Assembly (NCBI GenBank): GCA_026120035.1
Contig: JALRME010000002.1
Span: forward strand, 2,108,001-2,172,000
Direction: 5' to 3'
DNA length: 64,000 bases
Source of the DNA: Coleophoma eucalyptorum
Taxonomy: Eukaryota > Ascomycota > Leotiomycetes > Helotiales > Dermateaceae
The translations under genes and the position numbers were made by a program. Below are positions 1 through 11,408 of the stretch, in pieces; the stretch's first letter is position 1; the number at the start of each line of letters is the position of its first letter. The notes beneath the pieces are model-generated. The model ran no database searches. It saw nothing but the letters and a program-made list of their open reading frames with translations, and was not told the DNA's origin.

Positions 1-150
1 GAGTTCGTCGCAAAGCGGGGCATGCCAGGGTTCAGGATGGGCACCGGCAAACCTGCCGTGTGCAGATTCGCTTTATTCTTTTTTCAACGACGAGCCATTC
101 GACTCGGGCGCGCGACAGAGTTCAGTCAACACGGCATCGCTATTTCCACC

Positions 151-856
151 ATGTCCCAGATTTCCACCGTAGCTGTGCCTGGCCAGCTTCTTGGATCGAC
201 CAGCAAATACATTCCAGGTCCTGGAACACATGTGCACAACTCAAATCTCTATGCCTCTATCCTTGGACCCGTCACCGCAACAACCCCTCCGAAACCAGCT
301 GGGCCACAGAAGCGTCTTACAAAAATCACACCTGCTGCCCCAACGCCACTATCGACCATCTCAATCGAGCGCAATTTGTCAGGAGCTGGCCAAGGCGCCG
401 ATGGAGCCATTACAAAGGCTGAGATCTTGCCAGAGGTCAATAGCACAGTTCTTTGCAGAGTAACGAGGATTACTCCAAGGCAAGCTTCGGTTGCGATCCT
501 GGTTGTCGGCGAGACGGTGCTGGATGGCGAATGGCAAGGCTTGATACGTGTTCAAGATGTCCGGGCGACGGAGAAGGATAAGGTGAAGATCTTTGAGAGC
601 TTCAGACCCGGAGATATTGTCCGCGCCGTTGTTGTGAGTGTGCAGAGTATCTTGTCATTGATATTTTATTAACTGGACTTTCTAGATCTCTCTCGGTGAT
701 CAAGCAAACTACTACCTCTCTACCGCAAGTAACCATCTGGGTGTCATTATGGCAAACAGCGAGGCGGGCAATGCGATGTATCCAGTCAGCTGGAAGGAAT
801 ACAAGGACCCGGAGACAGGAGTGAGCGAGAGCAGGAAAGTTGCGAAGCCATTCTAA
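151..856 (+). CDS. CSL4: Exosome complex subunit Csl4 (EXOSC1 homologue)
   Basis: This is the RNA-binding cap subunit of the RNA exosome, which helps feed RNA into the 3'-5' degradation complex in nucleus and cytoplasm. Two exons are read, 151..633 and 686..856, joined in phase 0 across a 52-nt intron (GTGAGT...TTTCTAG). The product is 217 aa. The N-terminus (from MSQISTVAVPGQ) is the Csl4 leader, with a VPGQ motif followed by a conserved GTHV stretch. Residues from about 95 onward form the S1/OB-type domain: a CRVTRITPRQA strand, then a GLIRVQDVR segment and a GDIVRAVV-ISLGD strand split by the intron. The start at 151 is chosen because the family begins here; the frame is open further upstream without family similarity. 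Length is close to the usual 200-290 aa. The identification is firm. Confidence 0.9.
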
Positions 857-1914
857 GGAAGAGGCATCAGCAGGGCGTTTAGGGCACGGAAAAAGCATAA
901 TGGATGGCGTAGGCGTTTCTCGTGGACATAGGCTTCTAGATACCACTGCGAGATGAGCTTTCACAGACATCTATATATGGTCTGTTGTGTCGTTGCTATT
1001 GTCTTTTTCTAGGACACGAGGCGGTTGGAACCGAAATCTCAATCTTAGCAACTCACAAACATGCATGCTTCAATCAAGAAGAAGAGAGAAGAAGCGCCAA
1101 AATTACTTTGTAGGCAGATATGTATTGCAGTGCCGCTTAGAGGGTGAAACTCGTAAGCGATGACCTATTTACCTCAAGAGGCCAGGTAAATCAGACAAGT
1201 AATAAGAACACAATTACCTTATTGTGAAATAGATGAATACTCAAAAAATGGACATAGTTCTAATTATGGAAACAATGCAGCAAAATACCCGATTAAAAGG
1301 CCCTAGGCAGAATCGCGGCCAAGAAAGCCATCCTCATTTCGACGGATATCAAAAGAAAAGAGATTTGTAAGTCTGTCAAGCTTTGTTGTCTTGGTTCTCC
1401 TGTTTCTACCCTCTTGTCAATTGAAAAGAATGCTATATTAATGTGTTTCCGCCCCTGACCCAAAATCTTTTCCTGAACCATCTAAGCCTGGTTGACAGGA
1501 CGTCTGATCTTGGGCTTGGGACGTTTCGGATTTGTTGCTGTACTTGTAGTAGGATATTCAAAAACATGGGAGAGAGGTGACAAATTAAACCTAGCATGGT
1601 CCGTAAGCCGAAGCTGGGTATGTATTTTATAGTATCTGCTCATGTTGGGGGTATTGAGTCAATGCTCACATTGCAGTTTTTGTTATTGTTCAGCCAAAAC
1701 AAGAAGAAAGTAGTGATTTTTTCTGTACTCTTGGCTCTCAACTAACCAAGTTGTCATTAATACCAAGCTCTGTATTAAATCCATGCTTCGAAAGCTCAAT
1801 TGAATGACCTCCTGCCACCCTACAGCCCATCGACTTCAACAGAGCACCATCCCAGTTCCCCCCTTGCCACAGTCATCAATAGTACCCCTCTCCAAACCAT
1901 ACAAAACAGGAGTA
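857..1914. other. Intergenic, no supported gene
   Basis: This AT-rich spacer lies between the 3' ends of the convergent Csl4 and small membrane protein genes. Both strands hold only short open frames (62 aa or less) without coding character. It probably contains the two 3' untranslated regions. Confidence 0.5.
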
Positions 1915-2515
1915 TTATGCATGCTTGCCTTCCAAGCCCATCCCTCTTCTCTTCAGGAGCCGATCCAACTCCTCAATCGGCAGGTCCAGATCATCTTCAG
2001 AATAGAAAGCACCCTCACTATACCAATCCTTAAGATCCTTAGTGATCTACCCCTTTATGTCTCAGCACAGAACATTCCCCAGCAAAGATTCGAATGGGTT
2101 AAGAAGTACAAAGATGAACGTAACTCACCTCTGCCTGAAGAATTAAAGTCTCCTTCTTAATCTTCCGAACGGAAGCCTTAGTGATCGCATTATTCTTGGC
2201 ATTGCAATTCAACCTCGTACTCCAAGAGACCAAGAGCCAGAAGTTGATGCTCACGAAGAGAGCGCCTGAAGCCCAGATTGATTGGGTCTCTGTGGCAATG
2301 GTGGAAGCGGTGGGTGTCAGGTAAGAAAGTAGTAGAGTAGGGACTAAGTATGCGACAGGGATGGCAATAAAAAGATTACATGTGGCTGTGACATGAAGCT
2401 GTTAGCTGTTATACCTAGAGGAGGGTGAGGCAAGTTAGGTATTGAAGGCTTAACTGAGTGCAACAGCGGGATTGGCCCAGAAACTCTCTGGCTTTGGCAG
2501 CGTAGAAGCGTTCAT
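1915..2515 (-). CDS. Small spliced membrane protein, two predicted helices, unknown function
   Basis: I do not recognise this protein. On the minus strand three exons join in phase: 2455..2515, 2129..2385 and 1915..2046, giving 149 aa. Introns are 69 nt (donor GTTAAG, acceptor CACAG) and 82 nt (donor GTGAGT, acceptor GGTAG). The start is MNASTLPKPESFW. Two hydrophobic segments follow, at about residues 19-42 and 55-72. After them comes a basic stretch (NAITKASVRKIKKE) and an acidic, tryptophan-containing tail (KDWYSEGAFYSEDDLDLP) ending in LLKRRGMGLEGKHA. The balance of codons, consistent phase over two introns and alternation of hydrophobic and charged regions argue for a real gene. No single exon is long enough to be found by ORF length alone. 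The weak GTTAAG donor is the least certain join. It lies about 530 bp downstream of the RhoGAP gene on the same strand. Confidence 0.65.
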
Positions 2516-3042
2516 GTTAATCTGGGTACTGTTGTTTATCGCGACCCAGAGGGTAAAGGTAACGCTAGGATGTCAATGTCTAGATATGTGAGCACTTGGG
2601 AAATATGGCATTGGAGACCGTAATTTGAAGGCAACCTAAGGCTGTACCGTTTAGTGCTTGTTTTTTGAATTGCTTGAAATGAGAGTAAAGCGAAACAAAG
2701 AAGCGTGCGTGAACTGGCTTGGTTCACCTCACCTTTGGTTTTATACATTAATGCAAGTAACAATACACATACTCACACGTATGGTGCTACAGTAGAAAGG
2801 GAAGAGCTAGAAGAGCAGCCCACGTCGAAGATGACTCTTCAGACCAACATTTGAGATAACGTGGCTAACACTACTGCTCAAACATTGTCATCTAAGAATA
2901 TTGTATTCTAACGACGCCATTACACACTCCGAGTTTCTTAAGAATTCATGTTATACTTGTGTCCGACCAAAATTATGAGATGAAGCTCTTTGAATGTCCA
3001 ATTCCTTCTCTGTCGAAGAACGGTCACAGCATTAACCTATAC
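2516..3042. other. Intergenic, promoter of the small membrane protein gene
   Basis: A spacer of about 0.5 kb between two minus-strand genes. It should hold the RhoGAP 3' UTR and the promoter of the downstream small membrane protein gene. No distinct element was recognised. Confidence 0.4.
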
Positions 3043-6000
3043 TCACTCGCAGGTACGCCAGACCAATGATTCATCGTCACGCCACAACCCATTTACAACC
3101 AAAGGAGACCGTATAACTGTATCTTGGCTTTCTCCCGAATATTCTGCTCTAGGAATGCTTCTAGTTTCATCCAATATATGTAGCAGCTGGGTACTCGCAG
3201 ACGGTTTATGGCTCTCGAAATCATCGGATGCTACTTGCGCAGTAACATCTCGATCTTCGATAGTTTGTGAAACGACAGCCACGGCCACAAGTTCCTCACT
3301 GAAGGATATCAATGGGGTGGTTGTTTCTGCTGGTGCAGAGGATGTGCTCCACCTCTTTTGCATTTGCCCTGCGCCTCTCAATTGCTCCAATGTCTCAAGT
3401 CGATCTTCTGCGGCCTTAGCTCTTTTCTTCCACGCATCCAGCTCCTCATTGGCTTTAAATAGCTCGATCACTAGTTCTACCTTCTCTTGCTTGAAGGCTT
3501 CCTTCGCCTTTAACTCGAATTTCTCCAAATTCTTCACCTTCTCTGAAAGACGGTCTTGTAAACTTCGTATCTCTTGATTCAGTTCAGTGCTCCCATCTCT
3601 TAACTCTGAACGAGATCTGTCTACTGGAGAAATATGGTTACCATGCAAGAGCAAAGATACTGGAACGTTACTACGATCACCTATACTTTTTCCCTTTTCG
3701 TCATTCGATGTTATCATGGTGGTGTTTTTAACTTGATCCATCAATGTGGCGCTGTGTGTAATTTCTTGGGACATGTTTGGATGCACCCCACTAACAAATG
3801 ATGGGTTTGTTTTTTCCAGTGATTCAACGTATGGAATTAAAGAAGTGCATAGTGATTTTGCTGATGTTTCTTGAGTGTACGTAGGGGTTGTGGGAACAAG
3901 CCTAAGAGGCGTAGTATCACCCAAGGATGACCTTATTAACCGTCCTGGTGGCGACATTCTGGCTGCTTGAATCTTTGGAGGTACTAGTCCATCTGATGTG
4001 AGAGGGTTTGAATGGCGTACGGATCTCGCTGACCTAATTGATCTGGTGGATCTGAAGGAATTCTGTGACTTGCTTGGTGATGGTAATGGAGACATATTTT
4101 GAGTGTAGGAAGCTATCAAATTTTTCCTCGGAGTCTCATTGCTTATTATTATGGTAGGCGATGCTGACAGAATGGACACTGCAGCATCGAACTTTGCAGC
4201 CAGAGCTTTAACGCTGCCTCCTCTGCCGATAGACTGTACGTGCTTTCGATCCTTGGCAGAATGTGTAAAAGTAGCTTCGGGTGGTCTATGGGGCGATGTG
4301 GTTGGTCTTGATATGATAGAGACATCAGTTAGGGTTGGATTCTTGTTCGAAGAATCATGGACATTTTGCCTCTTGATTGGTAAATATTGAGGAGCATTGA
4401 CTTTGTTCATGGAACCCTGGCGATAAGATTGCTTAGAAGACTCAAAAAACTCAGCATGAACTGGTACCATTTTTCGCTCCGCTGGATTTCCTGTTTCAGA
4501 TTCTGTTGTATTTCCAGTTCTATCATTGTCCCAACGACTTTCGACACTTGCCGTCTTCGGAGAAGTGAACTTTTGCTCATGGAATATTTCTAGCTTGTCG
4601 AGTCTCGTGGCTACATTTTTGATTTCCTCCAAGTTTGCAGATGACTTATCTCCACGCTCCGTCCTACGCTCCTTGAAGATGCCTCCGAATATGCTGTGGA
4701 ATGGTAGGACTTTCTCGCCATGAGGTCTTTTCTGCTGTGGTGTAGGTCTGCTCAAAGGAAGAATCATGGCGGGCACGCTCATGTTGTTGCTCTTAGATCT
4801 TTGTTTGGAATCCTGTATAGGTGACTGCTGCTTTGACTGTGTGAGAACACCTACTGAGGATGCTGACTCGAAGTCTCGATCGAGCTGCTCAGTGATCGAT
4901 TCTGATATTACCATAGTGCTAGCAACTTCTTTTTCAATTCTAGCGGCGAGAGCGGCGGATTTATGTTCAATTTGTAACGGAGAATCAAGTTGTTCTAGCT
5001 TAAGATTTTGCTCAAAATCTGGCGCGGGTTCAAATGCTTCCAAGGCCTTTGCGAGCTTCGCTAGTGAGGCTTTATCGTCTTCGTGAGAAATCTGACTTAG
5101 AGGGTCTTTTGAGCGTGGTGAAACCATAGATAATTTAGGATAATAAGCAGCATCGAATGTCTGCGGCCGTCTCCTGCAGTCCGGAGAGCGTGTTGTCGGT
5201 GGTCCTGGTTCACTCTCTGCAAGTCGGTATGTACGATTGGAGCATTTTGAGCGATATTTCATGGCCGCTTGAGATGCGGGACAAGGTCTCAATATATCTG
5301 ACGGAAGCACTTGCTGAGGTTCTAGAAGATGATCTCTAACTATTGACGTGCCAAGATAAGGATTATTCTCCTTCGAGGCCAATTCATGAACATACATATC
5401 GTTCGGTTGATACTGCGCCGAGTTTTGGGGTGAGTTATTTTGTACCGGATGAGCATGCTCCTTCAGTATAAGTACAGGAGGCAACAATACTGTTGCTCTC
5501 TCGGATCTTGGTTGCCCTAAATGTCTTGAAGTATCCTGTCTTTGTAACTGGGCCTTTTGCGATTGCCTTTTTTGAAGTTTCAATGACGAAGGAGACGGTG
5601 GCATAAACGTTGAGTCCAAGAAATCAGATTTAATAATTGCTGTGGCAGGTCTGCTCAGTTTGATCACCTGAATTTGAGCAGCCCTATGAGGTTGCGGAGA
5701 CTGGTCCTGCAATGCTTCTTCGGCAGTTGGTGAGAGGAAACTCATTTGGATTGACGCTGGTTTCTTTGTATTTCTGTGCTTTCTGACTCTTAGCTTAAAG
5801 CCGTGTTCTTGTCCAGTATCATCTTTTGTAGAAGATGCATCTCGCCCTTCCCTTGTCAGTCAATCAGGCCAAGTTAAAGAGCCCAGTGACTTACGCAATA
5901 TAGGTGTTGGTGAAATATTACGCTGGTTTGGCTCGACGGCACGATTGTCGTCCCAATCTGGCGGTCGCCGCAGAATGAAAGCTTCTGATGCTGACGGGCG

Positions 6001-7655
6001 AAGGAATGGCGGTGCATATACTTTCTCTAGAAGCCCCAGGCTTTTGTATGGCCGGATAATTTTGAGAGTTCCCAAGTCCTTTAAATGACGGACAACATCT
6101 CGCCAATGAGTTATGAGCATTTCTGTGATACCATTGGCAACACTAATTTTGTCTGCAGCTGTGAGAAGAACGGGACAGTCACCAATACTCCGAATTTTTC
6201 GGTGTTTATGCTTACGAGATTTTGGGGGACTGACAGGAAGTAGGACCGGTGGCCCATGAGGTTTCGCAATGCCTATTGCATAATTTTCAAAGAGGTCGCC
6301 AACTAGTAGGGATCCAAATATGATACCGAGAGGACCATAACCCATGAGATCAGACGTGGGGAGGGGCCTGCCAGTGATGTCCTCCCTACGAGTCGTCTCA
6401 GCTGCTCTGCCTATCATACACAACAATCCGAGGACTGCACAGATGAGATCACGTCTGTATTGTGATTGGACAGTGCCAATGGCCAACGCAATAAGGCGTG
6501 CTCGAACCTTGGTCTGTTTAGTTTTGGTCATCTCAGGGTCCCCCTTAAGCTGACTATGGATAGAAACGAATGCATCGAAAAGCGGCAATGATCCAAGGAT
6601 GCCTCCTGGAAGACCCGAGAGGAATTTCTTGAAAGCAGAAGCAACATCGTGTACATCGCATTTGATATGGCTAGGAAGCGTTGGACACCGGACGGTACCC
6701 GAGATCAGGTCGCCATCTTCAGCAGTTGAGCAGTAATGGCTATACAAAGCACTGACGAGGTTATGTGTTCCTGGAATCTTGAAAACACCACGAGTCATTG
6801 GACCTAAGCAAGATACCATGAGAACCTGTCATATGCCGAGTCATGTCAAACTTACCATGTTGCACCAAATACTGAGCTGTTGCACGAAAGCACGTCGGTA
6901 CGGCAAGACTACCAACAGCATATTCCGCGGGCAGATATAATGGACTGATACCACATAGGCGTACAAGTTCCTGAAGGCCTTTGTTCTTCAAGATGTCTTT
7001 CTTAGGCTTTCGCCGTATGGATAAATCACTTATACTTCTCCTTGGCCTCACCACCTTCTCATTCTTGAGTCTGATAGTCTGGTTATTTAGAGTAGATGAG
7101 GACTTTCGCATGATTTTCCGAGAAAACCAGTTTCCTGCTTTGCCGTTCTCGCCAATCGAAAAATCAATCTGCAAATTATCTCAGCATGAAGAAGCGAGTG
7201 AGACTAAATTCTTACGTTGATAACCGCATGCTCTTCCGGAATCAGCAATGGAACATTATGCTACGATGCATCAGAAATGAGCGTGAATAGCTTGCTCTAT
7301 TGCCTACCTTTTTCGCAAGTCGATTGTACTCGTCAAGGTACTCAGTACGATCTTCCAGATCATCCACATCAGAAAATGCTCCTCCACTCGACGAAGTCCA
7401 GGTGTTGCTGCTCCGAATTACCCTCTGATGTCCTCTACCGTCCGGTTGCGACGTGTGCTGAAAGCTATGAGAGACATCTGCACTCTTTTCAGGAGATGCT
7501 GATGACTTTCGAGGTGGGATTTTTGGTTGATCTAGCATCTCCTGTGTAGAATTTCCATTACCAGAAGCTCTGTCTTGTGCTCCGAATAGGCGTTGAGTAT
7601 AATGTGAAGCTGCTGATGATGATCGAGAATATAGCGCATGCGGATAAGACTGCAT
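3043..7655 (-). CDS. RhoGAP-domain protein (about 1472 aa)
   Basis: Predicted GTPase-activating protein for Rho-family GTPases. Five exons are read: 7308..7655, 7216..7260, 6856..7168, 5895..6803 and 3043..5846, all in consistent phase. The last acceptor could instead lie six bases downstream, starting the exon at 5840. The RhoGAP fold covers about residues 210-420: a LCGISPLYLPA entry, then GVFKIPGTHNLVSALYSHYC, an LPSHIKCDVHDVASAFKKFL segment and a FVSIHSQL helix. The canonical catalytic arginine (GxFRxxG) reads lysine here, at K244. The conserved asparagine of the later AxxFGP segment is also not evident in MGYGPLGIIFGSLLVGDL. The long C-terminal half is low-complexity, Ser/Pro rich, with a coiled coil near the end (about residues 1290-1370, LQDRLSEKVKNLEKFELKAKE). 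Neighbouring Snf4 lies upstream on the same strand. Family is confident; catalytic competence is doubtful. Confidence 0.85.
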
Positions 7656-8395
7656 TGTAGCGACTTGGCTTTCAGCAAATAAGGAGAGGGCCTGAAGTTC
7701 TGAGTTGGAGGATATTTAAGAATCAATCTCAACTTGGGACATTAGTAAGTATACATGATTCGCCCGTGGTTCTTTCTACTTCTGGGAGCTTCATGACCAA
7801 CACTAGACGATGGCAGATTAGGGATTCCAAATACCAGAGGAGCCATTTTTAACTCCCGGATTCTTTCATCTCAAGAAGCCACTTGACATTACCCACTATG
7901 AGACAGACATAGCTACCAGTCTGATTTGCTGAGGTGATCCATTTAGGAAGCTGCAAAAATAGTCAAGACAACACCAAGCTGCCGGCCAGGCCTCAGCCAT
8001 TGTCATAACCCCTCAAGAATACTTGACTCCTATTCCCAGAACTAATATCATCATAAGCTCCCAACTCCCGAAAGGTAAAGGGTTGGGCGAGGGGTTGCTG
8101 CAACTTACTGCATATAATGTTCAATGTTGCTTGACTACAAACTCAAATTGCCTATGAAAAGATTTATCTTTGGCACCGTCCAACATGTTTTACTGTCACC
8201 TGTATATTGCAAACTAGATCTTCAGGCTACTCTGATAATATTCATGGTATTATCGGAAAGCATTTTAAAATGTCTATATGATGCGCCGTGTGCTGATTTG
8301 GTATTCAGATCTGTATCCCAAGCAACCTAAACGCCAAACCGCTATGCAACGCCGCCAAACCTTCCATCCTATCCAGCTTGGAATGCAAGTCCTTG
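7656..8395. other. Intergenic, RhoGAP promoter and SNF4 3' region
   Basis: About 740 bp between two minus-strand genes. Short open frames only (68 aa or less). No recognisable element apart from general AT richness. Confidence 0.4.
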
Positions 8396-9740
8396 TCAGT
8401 GATCGTCGTCTTCTCCGTGCAGTAAAACATATTGTAAGATGTCCGAGAGAGAAATGACACCCTTCAAATGATGATCTTCATCAATAACGACTAGCCGGTG
8501 CACGCGAGACTTCCGAATTGTGTCAAAAATGGAATCCAATCTATCCTCTTCGCTGCATGTGTAAATACCCGCAAAGTTCTCGGATCTCTTGGATAAAGCA
8601 TCCCCAACTGACGCTCCGAGTTCATCATAGACGCCACCTTTAATAATGGTAATGACATCTACAGCTTCGAAAACGTTAATAACCTTCTTCTTCTCATCCA
8701 GAATTGGCACACTCGAAATGCTATGCTTGACCATGATGTGTATTACATCCATCACAGTGGTATCCATGGTCGCGGTCTGTAGATCGCCATAAGTGCCAAG
8801 GCCGATGTCTTTTACACTTTTCTTCAGCATTTCAGTCTCATCAACGTTCACAGCGATGAATTTGAGGATTCGATACTGTGTGATGACACTGACTACCATC
8901 TCGCGTTGTGTTTCTTCGTCAATATCAACAAGGGGAATCCGTCGCGCTCTAGTTTTCAGCATTTGCCGGCAGGCCTCATACAAAGGCCGAGTAGGATTAA
9001 CAGAGACTGTCTCTATAGGCAAGACTCCAATAGCTTTCTCAATATCTGTGTAACAATTAGTTCAAGTATTACGTACACCCCCACAAGGATGCCTACCCCT
9101 TAAGCTACTCAAACGGAATTGATCTATCTTCGTCAGAGCATCTGGATTCTGAAAATAATACTGGATGACGTTGATATAGTCGGATGTTGTGAGGAGACCC
9201 GCGAACGTTGAAGTCTGCGAATCCCATAGAGGGGCCGAGACGATGCCTGGAAAAGTCAAGTCAGCGAACCCTGTGCAGTAAGAACTGGATGCGCTTTCAA
9301 CCCCTTACCATTTTGCAACAGAATATTCAAGCTCTTCTTCACCAGCAGCTCCGTATTCAAGATGATGAGCCGGAAGGACAGAGGGAGGACATCATAGCTC
9401 GTTCGTACCCGTAAGAAGTCGCGAATAGATTTCTGTCAGAAGTAGTTCGTCAGTCTCATCGCAACTTGCTTTGGTCCACGACCCACGTCGCGACTTCTCC
9501 AGGAAGCTCCTCGATGCTGCTGCTGGTTTGTACACTTACCAAGCCATGCATCTGGTCCCTGTCCAGAGGGGACAGCGGTTTGTCCTCCATTGCGCGGTTA
9601 TGGCCTCGGGGAAGAAGGAAGGTCGAAGGTTGGGCGACGAGAGGTGGCTCGTGACCATAAGTTATTGGCGATGAATTGCCATGGCCTGCGGGTTGAGGCG
9701 CGGGAGGGCGTGTGCCTTCTGGGGCTGCCGCATCAGACAT
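8396..9740 (-). CDS. SNF4: AMPK/SNF1 complex gamma subunit (Snf4)
   Basis: Regulatory, nucleotide-sensing subunit of the SNF1/AMP-activated kinase, which controls glucose derepression and energy stress. Four exons are read: 9540..9740, 9309..9432, 9097..9246 and 8396..9045, in consistent phase, giving 374 aa. After a proline-rich N-terminus of about 60 residues come four CBS motifs. CBS1 spans the IRDFLRVRTSYDVLP to SAPLWDSQTSTFAGLLTTSD region. CBS2 holds IETVSVNPTRPLYEAC and a RARRIPLVD segment. CBS3 holds TATMDTTVMDVIHIM and SSVPILDEKKKVIN. CBS4 holds RKSRVHRLVVIDE and the GVISLSDILQYVL end typical of Snf4. The start is the first ATG of exon 1. It is divergent from VAC8 over 1.7 kb. Confidence 0.92.
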
Positions 9741-11408
9741 GGCCGTTTGCTTGTCGCATATAGCTTAGAGGTGTTGTTCGCGGAGGGTGACGATTAAGCT
9801 TGAATAGAGCTTGGAATTTAGAAAATTCCCTGAAGCGATGTATAATAACTCAGTCGCGTTGCAGCAAAGATGCGTGATACCGGTCTGTGTGGAGGTGGAG
9901 GCAAGTTATTGGGAAAGGTTTACCCCACGATGGGACGATGGGTAGGGTGATTTCGCTCCTATGATGATCCGAGGCGTTGAGGGTACTTGAACACCTGCAG
10001 TCAGAGGTACCTTAACAGAAGTCAACTTAAAGTTATCCAGAGCTATCTAGGTGCTCATAAGTAAGCCTACTTTTATTTGTCAGAAACCTGTACGGATTTC
10101 CCCCCTTGATGGATTGTACGGCAACAACCTTCAACGAGTCACGAGACGGGCGAATTCAAGCAGCGGACCTTGTTTCTTCAAGTATTTAAGTCCCGCTTTC
10201 CAAGTACCTTAAATTATATTTGGATAAATAATCACTTTGATGTGTTGCTACTTATGGTCCGCGTTTGACTCGACTACGATCATGGCGCCGAAAAGCTTTA
10301 CTGCCTCCCAACATATTCTTTTCTTTTGCTGAGTATAACATATAAACAACAGAAAGCTTCGAGTACCGTCTCAAACAACTATATCTCGGAACAACTGCAC
10401 TCATAGGGCGCTAGTCGCATTACTCGCCTGGCTTTGCAAATGCCAATGGCTCGCTGTCTAAAGCTGTTGGAAACTTCATATAAGGTAGACCGATCGTAAC
10501 TGCATGGCTATGGCAGAACTTCTCCGATGTCCACTGCTGCGAATGAGCCAATCACCATACCAATCTGCGCAGATACGTACAACGTCTATGTACCTGGGTA
10601 CCTGCCTATCGACATCCAGCCTTTCCTTAATCAAGGTATTATCTCCTCATCTACCAGCATGCGAAGCCGACCACTAGCACAATACCCTTCCGCATCGACC
10701 TACAGGTGGTTCGGACCCTTGGTAACAGGAGATGTGGACTGGCCAGTCAAAACGGTGTAATAACGGCCCACCAAATATGTCATACTCTCTATTCTCGCTC
10801 TGCCCTGCTCTTCCACTTGTATGTTGCGTCTTGCTAGCAGGCAGAAACCGAGAATAGCCCAGCAAAGCGTAAGTAGATGTCTCTCGATCCCGTCCACCAG
10901 ATGCGACAGTCATAGGATGGTGCCGTGTCTTGAAGTGGTGGTAAACAAGAACATACTGCAATGCATGTGATGTGATGCAAACAGACCATGTCTCGTCTCG
11001 AAGTCGTGTTTACGCCTGGGAGATTGGATTGGATTGGAGATTGGAGATTTTGCAGGGGTGTTTCTAGGCGAACGGGGCCATTTTACTGTAGACTGCCACC
11101 GGTGGAAAGCTTGGCGTGCTGTCGACGTAGCCCCGACAGCATTTCTGAGCTATCTTGCTCGTCAAAAAGGCTCCTGGACTTGATCTCAACCCGAATCTAC
11201 GTTATCGTCCAGTTGCTCACCTCCTTCCATAGTGAAGGCTACGGACCCTCCACTCCTTCCTCTCGAGCTGAATCATCTTTGTCGCAGAGCCTCCAGCTCG
11301 TCACCACGCAGACCCCCATCCTCCTGCGACCACGATCCCGGGTCAAAACAATCGCTTGATCCCACCGAGAATCCAGCAACCTCGAGTCCCGCGGGACCAC
11401 ATCTAGAG
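9741..11408. other. Large divergent intergenic region between SNF4 and VAC8
   Basis: About 1.67 kb holding the promoters of both genes. No convincing coding exon is seen. It includes the ATTGG cluster listed separately. The last 180 bp before the VAC8 start are C/T rich and probably the 5' UTR; that frame stays open upstream of the VAC8 ATG but shows no family similarity. Confidence 0.5.
11023..11044. promoter_or_regulatory. Cluster of four ATTGG (inverted CCAAT) pentamers
   Basis: ATTGG occurs at 11023, 11028, 11033 and 11040: three exact head-to-tail copies at 5-bp spacing, then one more. Read on the other strand these are CCAAT boxes, the core site of the fungal HAP/CBC complex. They sit about 365 bp upstream of the VAC8 start. 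They may be functional or simply a short slippage repeat. Confidence 0.35.

Noticed and set aside
2990..3577. 195-codon plus-strand ORF opposite the RhoGAP 3' end.
   Set aside because: The minus-strand frame is far longer, contains the coiled coil and links by phase to the RhoGAP domain.
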